NCBI RefSeq assembly: GCF_004526235.1
Contig: NZ_CP038159.1
Coordinates: 1,984,001-2,048,000, forward strand
Reading direction: 5' to 3'
Length of the DNA: 64,000 nucleotides
DNA from: Sphingobacterium sp. CZ-2
GTDB taxonomy: Bacteria > Bacteroidota > Bacteroidia > Sphingobacteriales > Sphingobacteriaceae
The position numbers were made by a program, and so were the translations under genes. The notes below the pieces were generated by a model. It saw only the letters and a program-made list of their open reading frames with translations, did no database searches and had not been told where the DNA came from. Position 1 is the first letter of the stretch. Each line of letters begins with the position of its first letter. Of the stretch, positions 1 through 10,200 are shown one piece after another.

Positions 1-42
1 TTGCTAATTGTTTATTTGTTAATCTGGTCAACCGAGGCTTTA

Positions 43-687
43 CTATTCCTTGTTTCCGTAAGCCAGGTCACCTGCATCACCCAATCCAGGAACGATGTAG
101 GATTTGGAGGTTAATTCCTTATCCACTTCACCCACCCAGATCTGTGCTTCAGGTAAAAAAGCCTGCACATGCTGTAGCCCTTCTTCCGAGGCAATAACAG
201 TGGCTATATGGAGTTCTCTGATGTTATAATCGCTCAATAGATCCTTACAACATAACACCAGACTACGTCCTGTTGCCAACATCGGGTCAGCCACAATAAC
301 GATCTTATCATCCAAATTCGGGGTGTTTTGGTATTTCTTATGAATCTCAAATTCCCCGCTTTTCTTGGTATGCCGGAAGGCGGCGATAAAGGCGCTATCC
401 GCACGGTCGAAGTAATTTAAAAAGCCTTGATGAAAAGGTAGGCCTGCTCGGATTATGGTCGTAATCACCGGTTGGTTGCTCATCAGGTGTGTATTGGCAG
501 CTCCCAAGGGTGTTTCCACTTCGGTAGCTTTATATTCGAAAGACTTACTGATCTCATAGGCCATGATTTCGCCAATGCGTTCCAGATTTCTTCGAAAACG
601 CATCCTATCCTGTTGAATCCTTACATCTCTCAGTTCTGCCAAAAAATGATTGGCAATCGTGTTCTGTTTTGTTAAAATCGTTACCAT
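43..687 (-). CDS. upp: Uracil phosphoribosyltransferase
   Basis: Salvages uracil by joining it to PRPP to give UMP in the cytoplasm. The 214-residue product has the PRPP-binding loop VADPMLATGRS, the C-terminal uracil-binding segment YIVPGLGDAGDLAYG, and the usual family length. An open frame continues upstream to 861, but those codons overlap uvrB and do not look like Upp. The Met at 687 (MVTILTKQN) fits family N-termini, so I chose it. It is divergent from uvrB across a gap of about 118 bp, so the two promoters are probably back to back. Confidence 0.95.
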   Translation of the reverse strand: MVTILTKQNTIANHFLAELRDVRIQQDRMRFRRNLERIGEIMAYEISKSFEYKATEVETPLGAANTHLMSNQPVITTIIRAGLPFHQGFLNYFDRADSAFIAAFRHTKKSGEFEIHKKYQNTPNLDDKIVIVADPMLATGRSLVLCCKDLLSDYNIRELHIATVIASEEGLQHVQAFLPEAQIWVGEVDKELTSKSYIVPGLGDAGDLAYGNKE

Positions 688-805
688 GACAAAAAGTCTT
701 CTTATCCTCCAAAATACTAATAAATATTGGTATTTAACCGATGAATAGCTAGATAGTTTTGATAGGGAATAATATTTGATAACTTTAAAGAGTGAAAGGC
801 ATGCT

Positions 806-2842
806 ATGAAATTTAAATTAACATCTGAGTATAAACCAACTGGAGACCAACCTACCGCCATCGAGCAATTAGTAGCAGGAGTGGATACAGGAGAAACCTA
901 TCAAACTCTTTTGGGGGTCACCGGTTCCGGTAAGACATTTACAGTGGCCAATGTGATCCAACAGACCCAGAAGCCGACGTTGATTTTAAGCCATAACAAA
1001 ACCTTGGCCGCCCAACTATATGGCGAATTCAAGCAATTCTTTCCAGAAAATGCGGTCAACTATTTTGTTTCCTACTACGACTATTATCAGCCGGAAGCAT
1101 TCATTGCTTCCTCCAACACCTATATTGAGAAGGATCTTGCCATCAATGAAGAGATCGAAAAGCTGCGCTTGGCTACCACTTCGGCCTTGATGTCAGGTAG
1201 GAGGGACGTCATTGTGGTTTCTTCTGTTTCCTGTATTTATGGTATGGGAAATCCAGAGGATTTTTCCCGTTCCATCTTCCGCTTTGGCGTAGGAACGACA
1301 ATCAGTAGAAATGCCTTTTTATATAAACTGGTAGAGATTTTGTATGCCAGGACTACTGCAGAATTTAAAAGGGGTACCTTTCGAGTGAAAGGGGATACCA
1401 TCGATGTATATCCAGCATATCAGGATACTGCTTATCGGATTTCATTCTTTGGGGATGAGATCGATGAATTGAGCGAGATCGATCCGGTATCTGGAAGAAC
1501 CCTGGAGAAACATGAAAGCTTGGCTTTATTCCCAGCCAATCTGTTTGTTACCCCTAAAGAAAAATTCACCCAATCCATATTTTCCATTCAGGAAGAATTG
1601 GTAAGCCGGAAAGCCCAATTGGAAGGTGAAGGCAAGATGCTGGAAGCAAAACGTTTGGAAGAAAGGGTAAACTACGATCTGGAAATGATGCGTGAACTGG
1701 GCTATTGTTCCGGAATCGAGAACTATTCTAGGTTCTTCGATGGAAGGACACCAGGTATGCGTCCGTTCTGTTTATTGGATTATTTCCCGGAAGATTATCT
1801 CTTGGTGATTGATGAGAGCCATGTAACCATCCCACAATTGCGTGCGATGTATGGTGGAGATCGCTCGCGGAAGATATCTTTGGTGGAACATGGTTTCCGA
1901 TTGCCTGCGGCATTGGATAACCGTCCATTGAATTTCCCAGAATTCGAGTCCTTGACCAATCAGACCATTTATGTTTCAGCAACACCGGGTGACTATGAGT
2001 TGCAACAGACGGAGGGCGTGGTAGTAGAGCAAGTGATTAGACCTACTGGTTTATTGGATCCGGTCGTGGAAGTAAAACCTGCTATCAATCAGGTGGATGA
2101 TTTCTTGGAAGAGGTAGATAAGACCATCAAAGAAGGTGGACGAGTGTTGGCAACCACCTTAACCAAGCGTATGGCGGAGGAATTGACCAAGTATATGACC
2201 CGATTGAATATTAAGGTACGTTATATCCACTCCGAAGTAAAAACCTTGGAACGTGTAGAAATTCTTCGCGGTCTGCGTTTAGGGGAGTTTGATGTATTGG
2301 TAGGGGTGAACCTCCTGCGTGAAGGGTTGGACTTGCCAGAAGTGACCTTAGTGGCGATATTGGATGCAGATAAGGAAGGGTTTTTACGTTCAGAGCGATC
2401 TCTGATCCAGACGATAGGACGTGCTGCCCGTAATGATAAAGGTCGTGTGATCATGTATGCGGATAAGATGACCGATAGCATGCAGGTTACCATAGAAGAA
2501 ACCAATCGAAGAAGAGAAAAGCAGGTTGCATACAATGAACTGCACGGAATAACCCCACGTACGGTTGGAAAGACAAGGGAAGAGATTTTGGAACAGACTT
2601 CCGTTGCGGACTTCAAAGGCGAACCGAAAGCTTATATCGAACCTGATGCAAGTACAGCTGTTGCAGCCGATCCACTTATCGAATACATGAGCGAGAAGGA
2701 AATGAAAAAAGCCATCGAAACTGTTCGTAAGCGTATGGAAAAGGCAGCCAAAGAAATGGAATTCCTAGAAGCTGCCAAACTAAGGGACGAAATGTTTGCC
2801 CTAGAAAAATCTTATGAAGAAAAGTTCGCCGGGAAAAAATAG
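806..2842 (+). CDS. uvrB: Excinuclease ABC subunit B
   Basis: Damage-verification helicase of UvrABC nucleotide excision repair; it loads on DNA with UvrA and positions UvrC. The 678 residues show, in order: the N-terminal SEYKPTGDQPTAI motif, Walker A GVTGSGKT (residues 37-44), the beta-hairpin YYDYYQPEAFI, the DESH box, helicase motif VI QTIGRAARN, and a C-terminal UVR domain (EFLEAAKLRDEM) that contacts UvrC. A TTG-initiated frame begins at 776, but MKFKLTSEYK at 806 is the family start and has an AAAGG stretch just upstream. Confidence 0.97.
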   Translation: MKFKLTSEYKPTGDQPTAIEQLVAGVDTGETYQTLLGVTGSGKTFTVANVIQQTQKPTLILSHNKTLAAQLYGEFKQFFPENAVNYFVSYYDYYQPEAFIASSNTYIEKDLAINEEIEKLRLATTSALMSGRRDVIVVSSVSCIYGMGNPEDFSRSIFRFGVGTTISRNAFLYKLVEILYARTTAEFKRGTFRVKGDTIDVYPAYQDTAYRISFFGDEIDELSEIDPVSGRTLEKHESLALFPANLFVTPKEKFTQSIFSIQEELVSRKAQLEGEGKMLEAKRLEERVNYDLEMMRELGYCSGIENYSRFFDGRTPGMRPFCLLDYFPEDYLLVIDESHVTIPQLRAMYGGDRSRKISLVEHGFRLPAALDNRPLNFPEFESLTNQTIYVSATPGDYELQQTEGVVVEQVIRPTGLLDPVVEVKPAINQVDDFLEEVDKTIKEGGRVLATTLTKRMAEELTKYMTRLNIKVRYIHSEVKTLERVEILRGLRLGEFDVLVGVNLLREGLDLPEVTLVAILDADKEGFLRSERSLIQTIGRAARNDKGRVIMYADKMTDSMQVTIEETNRRREKQVAYNELHGITPRTVGKTREEILEQTSVADFKGEPKAYIEPDASTAVAADPLIEYMSEKEMKKAIETVRKRMEKAAKEMEFLEAAKLRDEMFALEKSYEEKFAGKK

Positions 2843-2864
2843 AACCTATACAGAAAAACAGAAC

Positions 2865-3368
2865 CTATTCAGTAGGCACATCATGAGTAACCCGCTGCCA
2901 TATTTCAGTTGAGGTAATCATTTCTCCTGAAGGTGTTTTGAATTTATATTTTAAAGTCATGAATTTCCGATCGGCAGAAATACTGTAGTTCATCGGTTCT
3001 TTATTTTCTATGTTTTCCGTTCCAGGCATACCTGAATTGTTAATCACTTTTTCAACCAATCTCCCTTCTGAAGGTAATTCATAAGTACCTGTTAAGGCAA
3101 CGAAAAACCCCTTTCTACTAGGTTTTAAGATTTGAAAGGATTGATCTTGCTGATAGATTTTCAAATATCCAACCGAATTGGTGTTAATGGTATCTCCATT
3201 TGGGCTTACCATTTTTTTTAATTCCCAAACTGCGGCTAAATCTTTTACCGATCGAGCATGTGTAAGTTCATTCGTGATGGCAGCTGTTACTTTAGCCTCT
3301 TTGGTTTGTGCTGTACCGAACTGCATGAATGTCAAAAGACAGACAAAAATTAATAGGGTTGTTTTCAT
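2865..3368 (-). CDS. Small secreted protein, DUF4488/lipocalin-like
   Basis: A 167-residue protein with a clear Sec signal peptide (hydrophobic residues 4-19, cleavage near FGTAQ), so probably periplasmic. The rest looks like a small beta-sheet domain with an early Trp (AAVWELKKM) and a late EIWQRV strand. This recalls the lipocalin-like DUF4488 proteins of Bacteroidota, but that assignment comes from pattern only. It converges with uvrB (22 bp gap). IS1182 copy 1 lies 79 bp upstream of its start and may have separated it from its original promoter. No function can be assigned. Confidence 0.7.
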   Translation of the reverse strand: MKTTLLIFVCLLTFMQFGTAQTKEAKVTAAITNELTHARSVKDLAAVWELKKMVSPNGDTINTNSVGYLKIYQQDQSFQILKPSRKGFFVALTGTYELPSEGRLVEKVINNSGMPGTENIENKEPMNYSISADRKFMTLKYKFKTPSGEMITSTEIWQRVTHDVPTE

Positions 3369-3478
3369 ATTGGTTAACTATTTGATTGTTGAAATATCGT
3401 GAATTTTAATGGATTCAAGGTTAAGAAATTGATAAGAATAAAAAAAAGAGGCTGTCTAAAAAGGTCTCTTAAAAGAGA

Positions 3479-3508
3479 ACCCCGTCATTAAAAAATGGCG
3501 GGGTTTTT
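3479..3508 (+). terminator. Terminator-like hairpin inside the IS1182 left end
   Basis: ACCCCG pairs with CGGGGT (partly paired CATT/AATG inside), followed by TTTTT and more T-rich sequence before the transposase start. The same structure is at 49098-49127 in copy 2. Such hairpins commonly shield a transposase from read-through transcription; here that role is inferred. Confidence 0.6.
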
Positions 3509-3559
3509 CTGTTTTTTGTCCTCAAGATTTTGTATCTTAAGGTGCAACCAAAAAACAAT

Positions 3560-5188
3560 ATGGCAAACATACAATTCAAAGCGCTTCCATCCAATAGTCC
3601 TCTTCTTTTTCCTGAGAATATTTTAGACCGTATCCCCTTGAACCATCCTGTTCGGTTGGTGAGCCAGGTTGTTGACCAGTTGGATCTGGAACATATCATC
3701 CGTCAGTATAAAGGAGGGGGAACGACCAGTTTCCATCCCAGGATGCTCATTAAGGTACTGTTCTACGCGTATCTGAGCAATATCTATTCTTGCCGCAAGA
3801 TCGAGCGCGCCCTGCACGAGAACATCCATTTCATGTGGCTTTCGGGCAACAGTACACCGGATTACCGTACGATCAATTATTTCAGGGGAAAGCGTCTTAA
3901 GGGACAGATACAGGAGCTGTTTGCCAGTATCGTTCGGATGCTGCATGATATGGAGTATGTCAGCCTGAAAGTCCAGTATGTAGATGGTACCAAGATCGAA
4001 TCGGCCGCCGGTCGTTATACCTTCGTTTGGAAGAAATCGATCGAGAAGAACAAGATAAAGCTGGAGGCGAACATCGCTTCGGTCCTTTCGGATATCGATG
4101 CACAGATCAGCCGGGACCAATCTTCATTAGGGGATCAGCAGGTCAGCAAGGCCATCGATAGTGCCCAGCTGAGGGAAAAGATCAAATCGATCAATGCCAA
4201 GCTCAAAGGAGTGGATAGATCCACCGATAGGCAGCTGAGGAAGCTTGAAGACGACTATCTGCCCCGACTGGAGAAATATGAGGAGCAACTGGAAGTACTG
4301 GGAGATCGCAATAGTTATAGCAAGACCGATACCGATGCCGTGTTTATGCGGATGAAAGAGGACCACATGAAAAATGGCCAGCTTAAACCGGCCTACAATA
4401 CCCAGATCAGCACCGAAGAGCAGTTCATCACCCATTATAGCATCCATCAAACGGCCGCAGATACCACAACCCTGCCCGAACACCTGGAAGGCTTTGAGTC
4501 CCATTACGGAAAACAGAGTGAATCCATCGTCGCAGATGCCGGATATGGTAGCGAGCAGAACTACGAGCTGATGGAAGGACAGGGTATAACCGCTTTTGTG
4601 AAGTACAATTACTTCCATATGGAACAGAAGCGCAAGGATAAACAGGATCCTTTTTCGGTACAGAACCTATATTACAACCAGCAGGAGGACTTTTATGTGT
4701 GTCCGGCAGGACAGAAGCTCAGCTTTATCGGTCATGCAACCAGAGTCAGTGCCAACGGATACACTGCCCAGGTCAGCTGTTACCAGGCTCGGCGATGTGA
4801 GGGCTGCCCGATGCGCAGTGGGTGCCATAAAGCTAAAGGCGATCGGCTCATTGAAGTGAACCACAGGCTCAATAAGCTCAAGGATAAAGCCCGGGAAAGA
4901 CTGCTGTCGGAAGAGGGAATGTACCATCGGAGCAAGCGACCCATAGAAGTGGAAGCTGTATTTGGTCAGATGAAAAGCAACAACAGGTTTACCCGGTTCA
5001 CAATGAAAGGACTGGATAAAGTCGCTGTGGAATTCGGTTTGATGGCCATTGCCCATAACCTCAGAAAATGGGCAAAAAAGTGGAAAGACAAAGCTTTTAT
5101 CGGTAAACCAGGTGGCAAAAACTCCCTATTTGCGATAAATCAAGCCATCAACATGCTGAAAAGTACAAAACATCGACTTGCAGCCTAA
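3560..5188 (+). CDS. IS1182-family DDE transposase (copy 1)
   Basis: Catalyses cut-and-paste movement of the element. The 542-residue protein has the IS1182 layout: an N-terminal DUF772-type region (HPRMLIKVLFYAYLSN), the first catalytic Asp at D142 in YVDGTKIES, a long coiled-coil-like insert (about 180-265), the second Asp at D326 in VADAGYG, a Cys-rich patch (CxxC within RRCEGCPMRSGCHKA), and the final Glu at E463 or E465 in PIEVEAVFGQMK. The start MANIQFK at 3560 is preferred to a TTG ten codons upstream. The copy 2 product differs by one residue (K to Q). It appears intact. Confidence 0.95.
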   Translation: MANIQFKALPSNSPLLFPENILDRIPLNHPVRLVSQVVDQLDLEHIIRQYKGGGTTSFHPRMLIKVLFYAYLSNIYSCRKIERALHENIHFMWLSGNSTPDYRTINYFRGKRLKGQIQELFASIVRMLHDMEYVSLKVQYVDGTKIESAAGRYTFVWKKSIEKNKIKLEANIASVLSDIDAQISRDQSSLGDQQVSKAIDSAQLREKIKSINAKLKGVDRSTDRQLRKLEDDYLPRLEKYEEQLEVLGDRNSYSKTDTDAVFMRMKEDHMKNGQLKPAYNTQISTEEQFITHYSIHQTAADTTTLPEHLEGFESHYGKQSESIVADAGYGSEQNYELMEGQGITAFVKYNYFHMEQKRKDKQDPFSVQNLYYNQQEDFYVCPAGQKLSFIGHATRVSANGYTAQVSCYQARRCEGCPMRSGCHKAKGDRLIEVNHRLNKLKDKARERLLSEEGMYHRSKRPIEVEAVFGQMKSNNRFTRFTMKGLDKVAVEFGLMAIAHNLRKWAKKWKDKAFIGKPGGKNSLFAINQAINMLKSTKHRLAA

Positions 5189-5283
5189 TATTGCTCATGA
5201 AATTATAATGGAGCTCCAGAAAGCTATAAAACAGAAGAAGGTGCCTTTTTAGACACCTTCCATATAAAATAGGTCAATTCAAT

Positions 5284-6810
5284 TTATTTTAATATCCACA
5301 TGAGTTGGTTAATATCATCCACCCCATTGAACTGTCTTTGAACAGCTGCATCAACATTCTCGGTGTTATAATCGAACTCCACCGTAGGATATTTCCAGCG
5401 CACAGGTATTTTTGTTGGAGCTTCCGAATTCAAACTCGTTGCAGGATTGATTTTCCATTTTGGATACCCCGTTCTCCGGTAATCATAATAAGTAGCAAAT
5501 TCGGATTGAAGAAAACTTGCCAAATATTTCTGTACCAAAATCTCCTCTATCCTTGCTTCAAGATTGGTTGGAAAAGAAGTTCCTAAACCAGCCACATACG
5601 TACTGATATAAGTATCGTCCAAAGGCATGTTATGGTGGAATTGGGTCGTATTTGGGGTATTGGCATAAATGAATTTCATAGATGCTTCCACACCTTTTTT
5701 GTACCATTCAACCGCAGGATCAGAAACCCATCCTCTCGCAGCAGCCTCAGCAATGATAAAACATACTTGGGCATAAGATAATTGTTGGGTTGGTTCACCA
5801 GTCGGTATTTCCATATAACGATCATTCAATTTAGAATAATCGCCACTGTTTTTGATCGTTGTAATCACGTCAAAAGACTGGGAATGATCAATTCCTACAT
5901 AGGCAGCAAAATCAGATTGGGTCTTACCTTCTGATAATTTTTTAGCAGCTGGATTACCATAATAAAATAACCGACGATCTTGTTTATCCTTTAATCGATC
6001 AACAATTTCTGTTGACATGGTTGGATAGATCGTAAAATTGTTTCCAACTTTATAGAAAGGATATTGTTGACCATTCTTATCGGAACGTTTAATCTCATAG
6101 TTATCTGCATTGGATGCAAAAATGGGCTTGCTTGTTAAGATGGTCTGAAACCTACCTTTAACATTCAAATCTGGATCGGATTCCTTTTTGCTTAACTGCA
6201 TCAACACGTTAAGGGAGAAACTATTCACTAATTTCCGCCATTTGTTGATATCTCCAGCATAGATTGGATCTCCAGAAAATTTCTCCCCTTCAGAAAAGGC
6301 CTTATCAGCTAATTCCAATTCATTTAAGATTCCCAAAAACACCTCTTTTTGTGTATCATATTTCGGGAAGTAATTCTTTTCTGATTCTCCTTTTAAAGCT
6401 TCAGAATAAGGAATATCTCCCAAATCCATGGTCGATTCATAAAACTTTATTGCTCTTGCAAAATATTTCAATCCTTCGTAGGATTTGGCAAGTTTTTCCG
6501 TAGCTGCAAATTTCACCATGTTCTCCGCGTCATTGATCGCCGTCATACTAACAGAACTGGTTCCAAATCCATTGTATTGATAGCTTTCTACAAATTCCGT
6601 CCAAATGACGTTCTTGTTAAGCAGATAGGGCATCATGAAACTCTTTTGAGTCGATTGGTTTGCCAAATTCAAGATGATACGAGTAGCAATCATCGCCGAT
6701 GTTGCCTTCTCAGTCGCTTCGGGATTGGTATTCACTTCCTCAAATTTGGAACAGGATAGTACTGAAAAACCAGTTACTCCAATTAATATATATTTGAATA
6801 GCTTTTTCAT
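5284..6810 (-). CDS. SusD/RagB-like outer-membrane lipoprotein
   Basis: Surface lipoprotein that acts as the substrate-capturing lid over the SusC-type pore encoded just upstream (24 bp gap). The 508 residues start with a lipoprotein signal peptide and lipobox (SVLSC, Cys about residue 20), followed by the family hallmark FEEVNTNPEATEKAT of the SusD-like_2 group. The helical TPR-like body contains the typical YAQVCFIIAEAAARGWV segment. It is the last gene of the sigma/anti-sigma/SusC/SusD operon. No glycosidase or peptidase follows, because an IS1182 copy starts 23 bp downstream, so the substrate cannot be inferred. Confidence 0.93.
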   Translation of the reverse strand: MKKLFKYILIGVTGFSVLSCSKFEEVNTNPEATEKATSAMIATRIILNLANQSTQKSFMMPYLLNKNVIWTEFVESYQYNGFGTSSVSMTAINDAENMVKFAATEKLAKSYEGLKYFARAIKFYESTMDLGDIPYSEALKGESEKNYFPKYDTQKEVFLGILNELELADKAFSEGEKFSGDPIYAGDINKWRKLVNSFSLNVLMQLSKKESDPDLNVKGRFQTILTSKPIFASNADNYEIKRSDKNGQQYPFYKVGNNFTIYPTMSTEIVDRLKDKQDRRLFYYGNPAAKKLSEGKTQSDFAAYVGIDHSQSFDVITTIKNSGDYSKLNDRYMEIPTGEPTQQLSYAQVCFIIAEAAARGWVSDPAVEWYKKGVEASMKFIYANTPNTTQFHHNMPLDDTYISTYVAGLGTSFPTNLEARIEEILVQKYLASFLQSEFATYYDYRRTGYPKWKINPATSLNSEAPTKIPVRWKYPTVEFDYNTENVDAAVQRQFNGVDDINQLMWILK

Positions 6811-6834
6811 GTTTTTTCGTGTAAAAATTAAGGA

Positions 6835-9800
6835 TTAAAAAGTGATGTTAAGATTGAACCCTACATATCTCATGGATGGGGAATTCAAATCCTCTGATCC
6901 CGTGTCTGGATCTGAAAATTTATATTCCTTTGTCCATAAAAATAGATTCTGGCCAGTGGCTCCAATGCTCGCTTTTTTAGCACTTATCTTTTGTGCAAGA
7001 CCTATTGGGAGGTTATAATTAATGGATACTTCCCTTAATTTAATGAACGTTTCATCCCAAATGTTGTGGGTGCCAGAATAAGCCCTTTTCCAATAGTTTT
7101 CAAACGACACAGCTGTTTCATTAGGTGCAAATTCACGGGTATCCGTTAATATTTGTCCATATTTATCATAGGTCACTGTTCCTGAAGTAATTTTAACACC
7201 ATTTCCTACATAGGTTTTATTACCATTAACTACTTCCTCATAACGCTCAGGAGATGCTGCATCTGGATGGGCACCTGTTTGCCATAACCTTGCATTCATA
7301 TTGGAATAGGATAATCCTTTTATACGTCCATCTAAACTAAAGGATAAAGAGAAATCCTTATATCCAAATTGATTCGTCAAACCCCAAAACCATTTTGGCG
7401 CGGTATAGCCAAACAATCTGTTCGCATGTGTTGCGGAAACCGGCATACCTGCAGAGTTGTGGACAATTTCTCCATTAGGGCTTCTTTCCCAATCGCGAGT
7501 AGCATAAAAGTCAGTACGCAATCCCTTTTTGATGTATAAGGCATCTGCTGTATAGATAGGATCTAGTTTATGATAATATTCCAGATTTTGCGAAAAGTTG
7601 GTCATGATATCCCAAGAGAAATCATCTTTTTTGATCGCTGTACCTCCAACCGTGATTTCATGGCCTTTGGTCATCAATTGTTGGTCGGTATTGATCAATC
7701 GAGAACTGAATCCGGAGGATGGTGAAATACTTGCATAGGTAGTTACATTATGCAGCAATCGATAGTATCGGGTATAATTCGCATATAATCTGTTGTTGAA
7801 TAAGGAAATATCTGCACCATACTCGGAAAGGTCTCTCTGTGTTGGAGAAATGGAAAAATCCTTGATAGAACTTGGATACGATGCGGTAGAAAGACCTTCC
7901 CAAACATTGGAGCTAACGCTATAGGTCTGTCTGATCTCATAAGGAGCTGGGACAGATTTTGTAACCGCCCAAGAACTTCTCAATTTCAACATCGACAGCC
8001 AAGAAGGTTTATAATCCTGCAATAAATCAGAAACAACCACACTACCAGAAACTGATGGGTAGAAATAGGATCTGGTCTCTTCCGGTAAAGCGGAAGACCA
8101 GTCATTTCTTCCTGTCGCCTCTAAGAATATGGCGTTTTTCCAGGATAAGGAAATTCGACCATATAAACTGTTGATCATTTCTTTATTTTTCGATTCGGAA
8201 GTTGAAACGGGATCAATCGAATTTTTAAGGGAATAGAATCCAGGAATTGAAATTCCATTTACCGTAGACGCAATTAAACCATTATCCCTTCTATAGAATA
8301 CGCCAGCACCTGCTAAACCGTCAATTTGAAAATCGTTAAAAGATTTCTTTGCGGTAAAAATCAAATCATTATTCGTTCCAAAACCATCCGTTTTGTTTGT
8401 CCAGTATTTACCATTACTATGGTAACCACTAAATCCTCCACGAGTACCGTAGATTCCTTTTGGATTGGTCTGCGTTTGGGTATTTCCATAATAATCATAG
8501 CCCGTTCTCAACATGAATTTAGCCCAATCATTCACTTGATAATTCAACGTGACAGCCGCATTCAATTTGTTGACCAATTCGGCACTTATCTTTTCATAAG
8601 CCGATAAATAAGGGTTGTCGTACCATGCATTATAATGCCAGTTTTGTTTCTCATCTTTGGCTAGCCAGTAATCCTTGTATTGCATAAGGTCATATTCTGG
8701 ACCGGTCCATACCAAAATATTATAAATATATCCTTGCGCATTATATCCAGCACCAAAATCATTAGGAGCGTTCCTTCTATTGTAACCAAATCTTGATTCT
8801 AAAGATACTTTGTTCGAAATCTTGGTTTCGCCTGATACGGAAATATTGGTCATATTCAATGTGGCATTTGGATACTGACCTTTATTATAGATATGGCTGA
8901 TCGAAGTACGGATACTTCCATATTCTCCTTGATTGGTGAAACTAACCGAATTGTTGGAAATTACACCAGGTTCCAGGAAATTCTGGAAATTGTTTTTGCC
9001 CCTTGAGGTCAATTCGGTCATTTCCATTTGTTTAGTGATCGGGTTCCATTGACTATATTGTCTGCCAATATCTAACTTATCCCCCCATACATAATCATTT
9101 GTATTGTATTTTCCGCCTTCACCAGCTGAATAGGAAGATTGTACCTCTGGAAGTGCAAGATAGCCTGCGAAGAACATGTTATTGCTGTTAACCGAGATTT
9201 CGGTACCCATTTCACCCAATCCTTTTTTAGTGGTGACCATGATGGCACCCCCTGCACCCATGCTTCCGTATAGGGCGGTTGCAGTTGCTCCTTTTAATAC
9301 CGAAATGTTTTCAATGTTATCTACTGGAATATCCCTTAGGTTAAGGTTTTCATAAGCTACCCCATCAATTACCAAAATTGGCGACATACCTCTTAGGGAG
9401 ATCGAAGGCATCCGGTTGAATTCTGTACTGTTGAAAACACGTAATCCCGAAATCCTACCGGTTAATGTTGTACCAACGTCTACACCTTTAACTTTTTGTA
9501 ATTGATCACCTTTAATGTCCTGAACCGCGTAGCCTAAGGCTTTCGTTTCTCTTTTGATACCTAGAGCCGTTACAACTACTTCGTCAATGGATTCTTCTGA
9601 ACGCATTAAGGTAATGGTAGCATTGTTCCTTGCAGAAGATTCTAAACTATTGTATCCTACTATGGAAAATACCAGAACGCTGTTATCATTGGGAATCATG
9701 ATCGTGAATTTCCCTTGCTCATTAGTTTGTGCAGCGGTCTCTGTTCCTTTCACTCGTACAGTTACATTCGCAAGTGGCTCATTGGTTTGTCCATCTAAAA

Positions 9801-10200
9801 CAGTTCCTGTAATTTGATTTTGGAGATTAGATGATGCTCTTGAACCCTGTAGGTTCTGACCTGTTGTTCCATTGCTTGAACTGTTGGGTTTTAGACGCAT
9901 AGTAAAGGCATTATCGCCCACTTTATCAATCTGAATCTGTTGAAAGCTCACCTCACTAAGAAAATTTACGATTTCGGACTTCTTTAAGCTTCCAATTTCA
10001 TAATTATTCTTAATCTTAAGATCTTTCAGTTTAGATTCATAGTTGAACCTAACCTTGAATTTTTTCTCCAATTTTTGAATTAATTCCGTGATATTCTTAT
10101 CCTGATAGGAGGAGAGACTACCCGCATAGGAATGGTTAATGTTTGGCAAGCCAAGGCTCAATGCCAGCGCTAATGCCAGGGTTAGCTTTTGTTTTTTCAT
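6835..10200 (-). CDS. SusC/RagA-family TonB-dependent transporter with STN signalling domain
   Basis: Outer-membrane pore that imports a ligand using TonB energy and can signal to the neighbouring FecR. The 1121-residue protein has a signal peptide (1-27), an N-terminal STN domain (about 38-105, TELIQKLEKKFKVRFNYES), a carboxypeptidase-regulatory-like domain (about 132-215, ITGTVLDGQTNEPLANVTV), a plug with DEVVVTALGIKRETKALGYA and LKGATATALYGSMGAGGAI, and a beta-barrel ending in a terminal aromatic residue (FNLNITF). The plug is short around LRGMSPILVIDG, lacking the usual longer loop. Its start overlaps the fecR stop by 4 bp (ATGA), so translation is probably coupled. Confidence 0.95.
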   Translation of the reverse strand: MKKQKLTLALALALSLGLPNINHSYAGSLSSYQDKNITELIQKLEKKFKVRFNYESKLKDLKIKNNYEIGSLKKSEIVNFLSEVSFQQIQIDKVGDNAFTMRLKPNSSSNGTTGQNLQGSRASSNLQNQITGTVLDGQTNEPLANVTVRVKGTETAAQTNEQGKFTIMIPNDNSVLVFSIVGYNSLESSARNNATITLMRSEESIDEVVVTALGIKRETKALGYAVQDIKGDQLQKVKGVDVGTTLTGRISGLRVFNSTEFNRMPSISLRGMSPILVIDGVAYENLNLRDIPVDNIENISVLKGATATALYGSMGAGGAIMVTTKKGLGEMGTEISVNSNNMFFAGYLALPEVQSSYSAGEGGKYNTNDYVWGDKLDIGRQYSQWNPITKQMEMTELTSRGKNNFQNFLEPGVISNNSVSFTNQGEYGSIRTSISHIYNKGQYPNATLNMTNISVSGETKISNKVSLESRFGYNRRNAPNDFGAGYNAQGYIYNILVWTGPEYDLMQYKDYWLAKDEKQNWHYNAWYDNPYLSAYEKISAELVNKLNAAVTLNYQVNDWAKFMLRTGYDYYGNTQTQTNPKGIYGTRGGFSGYHSNGKYWTNKTDGFGTNNDLIFTAKKSFNDFQIDGLAGAGVFYRRDNGLIASTVNGISIPGFYSLKNSIDPVSTSESKNKEMINSLYGRISLSWKNAIFLEATGRNDWSSALPEETRSYFYPSVSGSVVVSDLLQDYKPSWLSMLKLRSSWAVTKSVPAPYEIRQTYSVSSNVWEGLSTASYPSSIKDFSISPTQRDLSEYGADISLFNNRLYANYTRYYRLLHNVTTYASISPSSGFSSRLINTDQQLMTKGHEITVGGTAIKKDDFSWDIMTNFSQNLEYYHKLDPIYTADALYIKKGLRTDFYATRDWERSPNGEIVHNSAGMPVSATHANRLFGYTAPKWFWGLTNQFGYKDFSLSFSLDGRIKGLSYSNMNARLWQTGAHPDAASPERYEEVVNGNKTYVGNGVKITSGTVTYDKYGQILTDTREFAPNETAVSFENYWKRAYSGTHNIWDETFIKLREVSINYNLPIGLAQKISAKKASIGATGQNLFLWTKEYKFSDPDTGSEDLNSPSMRYVGFNLNITF

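Larger units (their letters stand above)
3448..5260 (+). mobile_element. IS1182-family insertion sequence, copy 1 (complete)
   Basis: A 1813-bp element whose borders were set by alignment with copy 2 at 49067-50879. The ends form an imperfect 17-bp terminal inverted repeat: left GAGGCTGTCTAAAAAGG, right (reverse complement) GAAGGTGTCTAAAAAGG, 15 of 17 matching. It carries one transposase gene. A hairpin followed by a T run at 3479-3508 could block transcription entering from outside. No target duplication is evident. The right end lies 23 bp beyond the susD stop codon. Confidence 0.93.

Noticed and set aside
688..861. N-terminal extension of upp to 861
   Set aside because: The extra 58 codons overlap the start of uvrB and do not resemble Upp; MVTILTKQN at 687 is the family start.
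3623..4618. Antisense open frames within the IS1182 transposase (repeated in copy 2)
   Set aside because: They mirror the GC-rich coding strand and have no recognisable domain; shadow frames.
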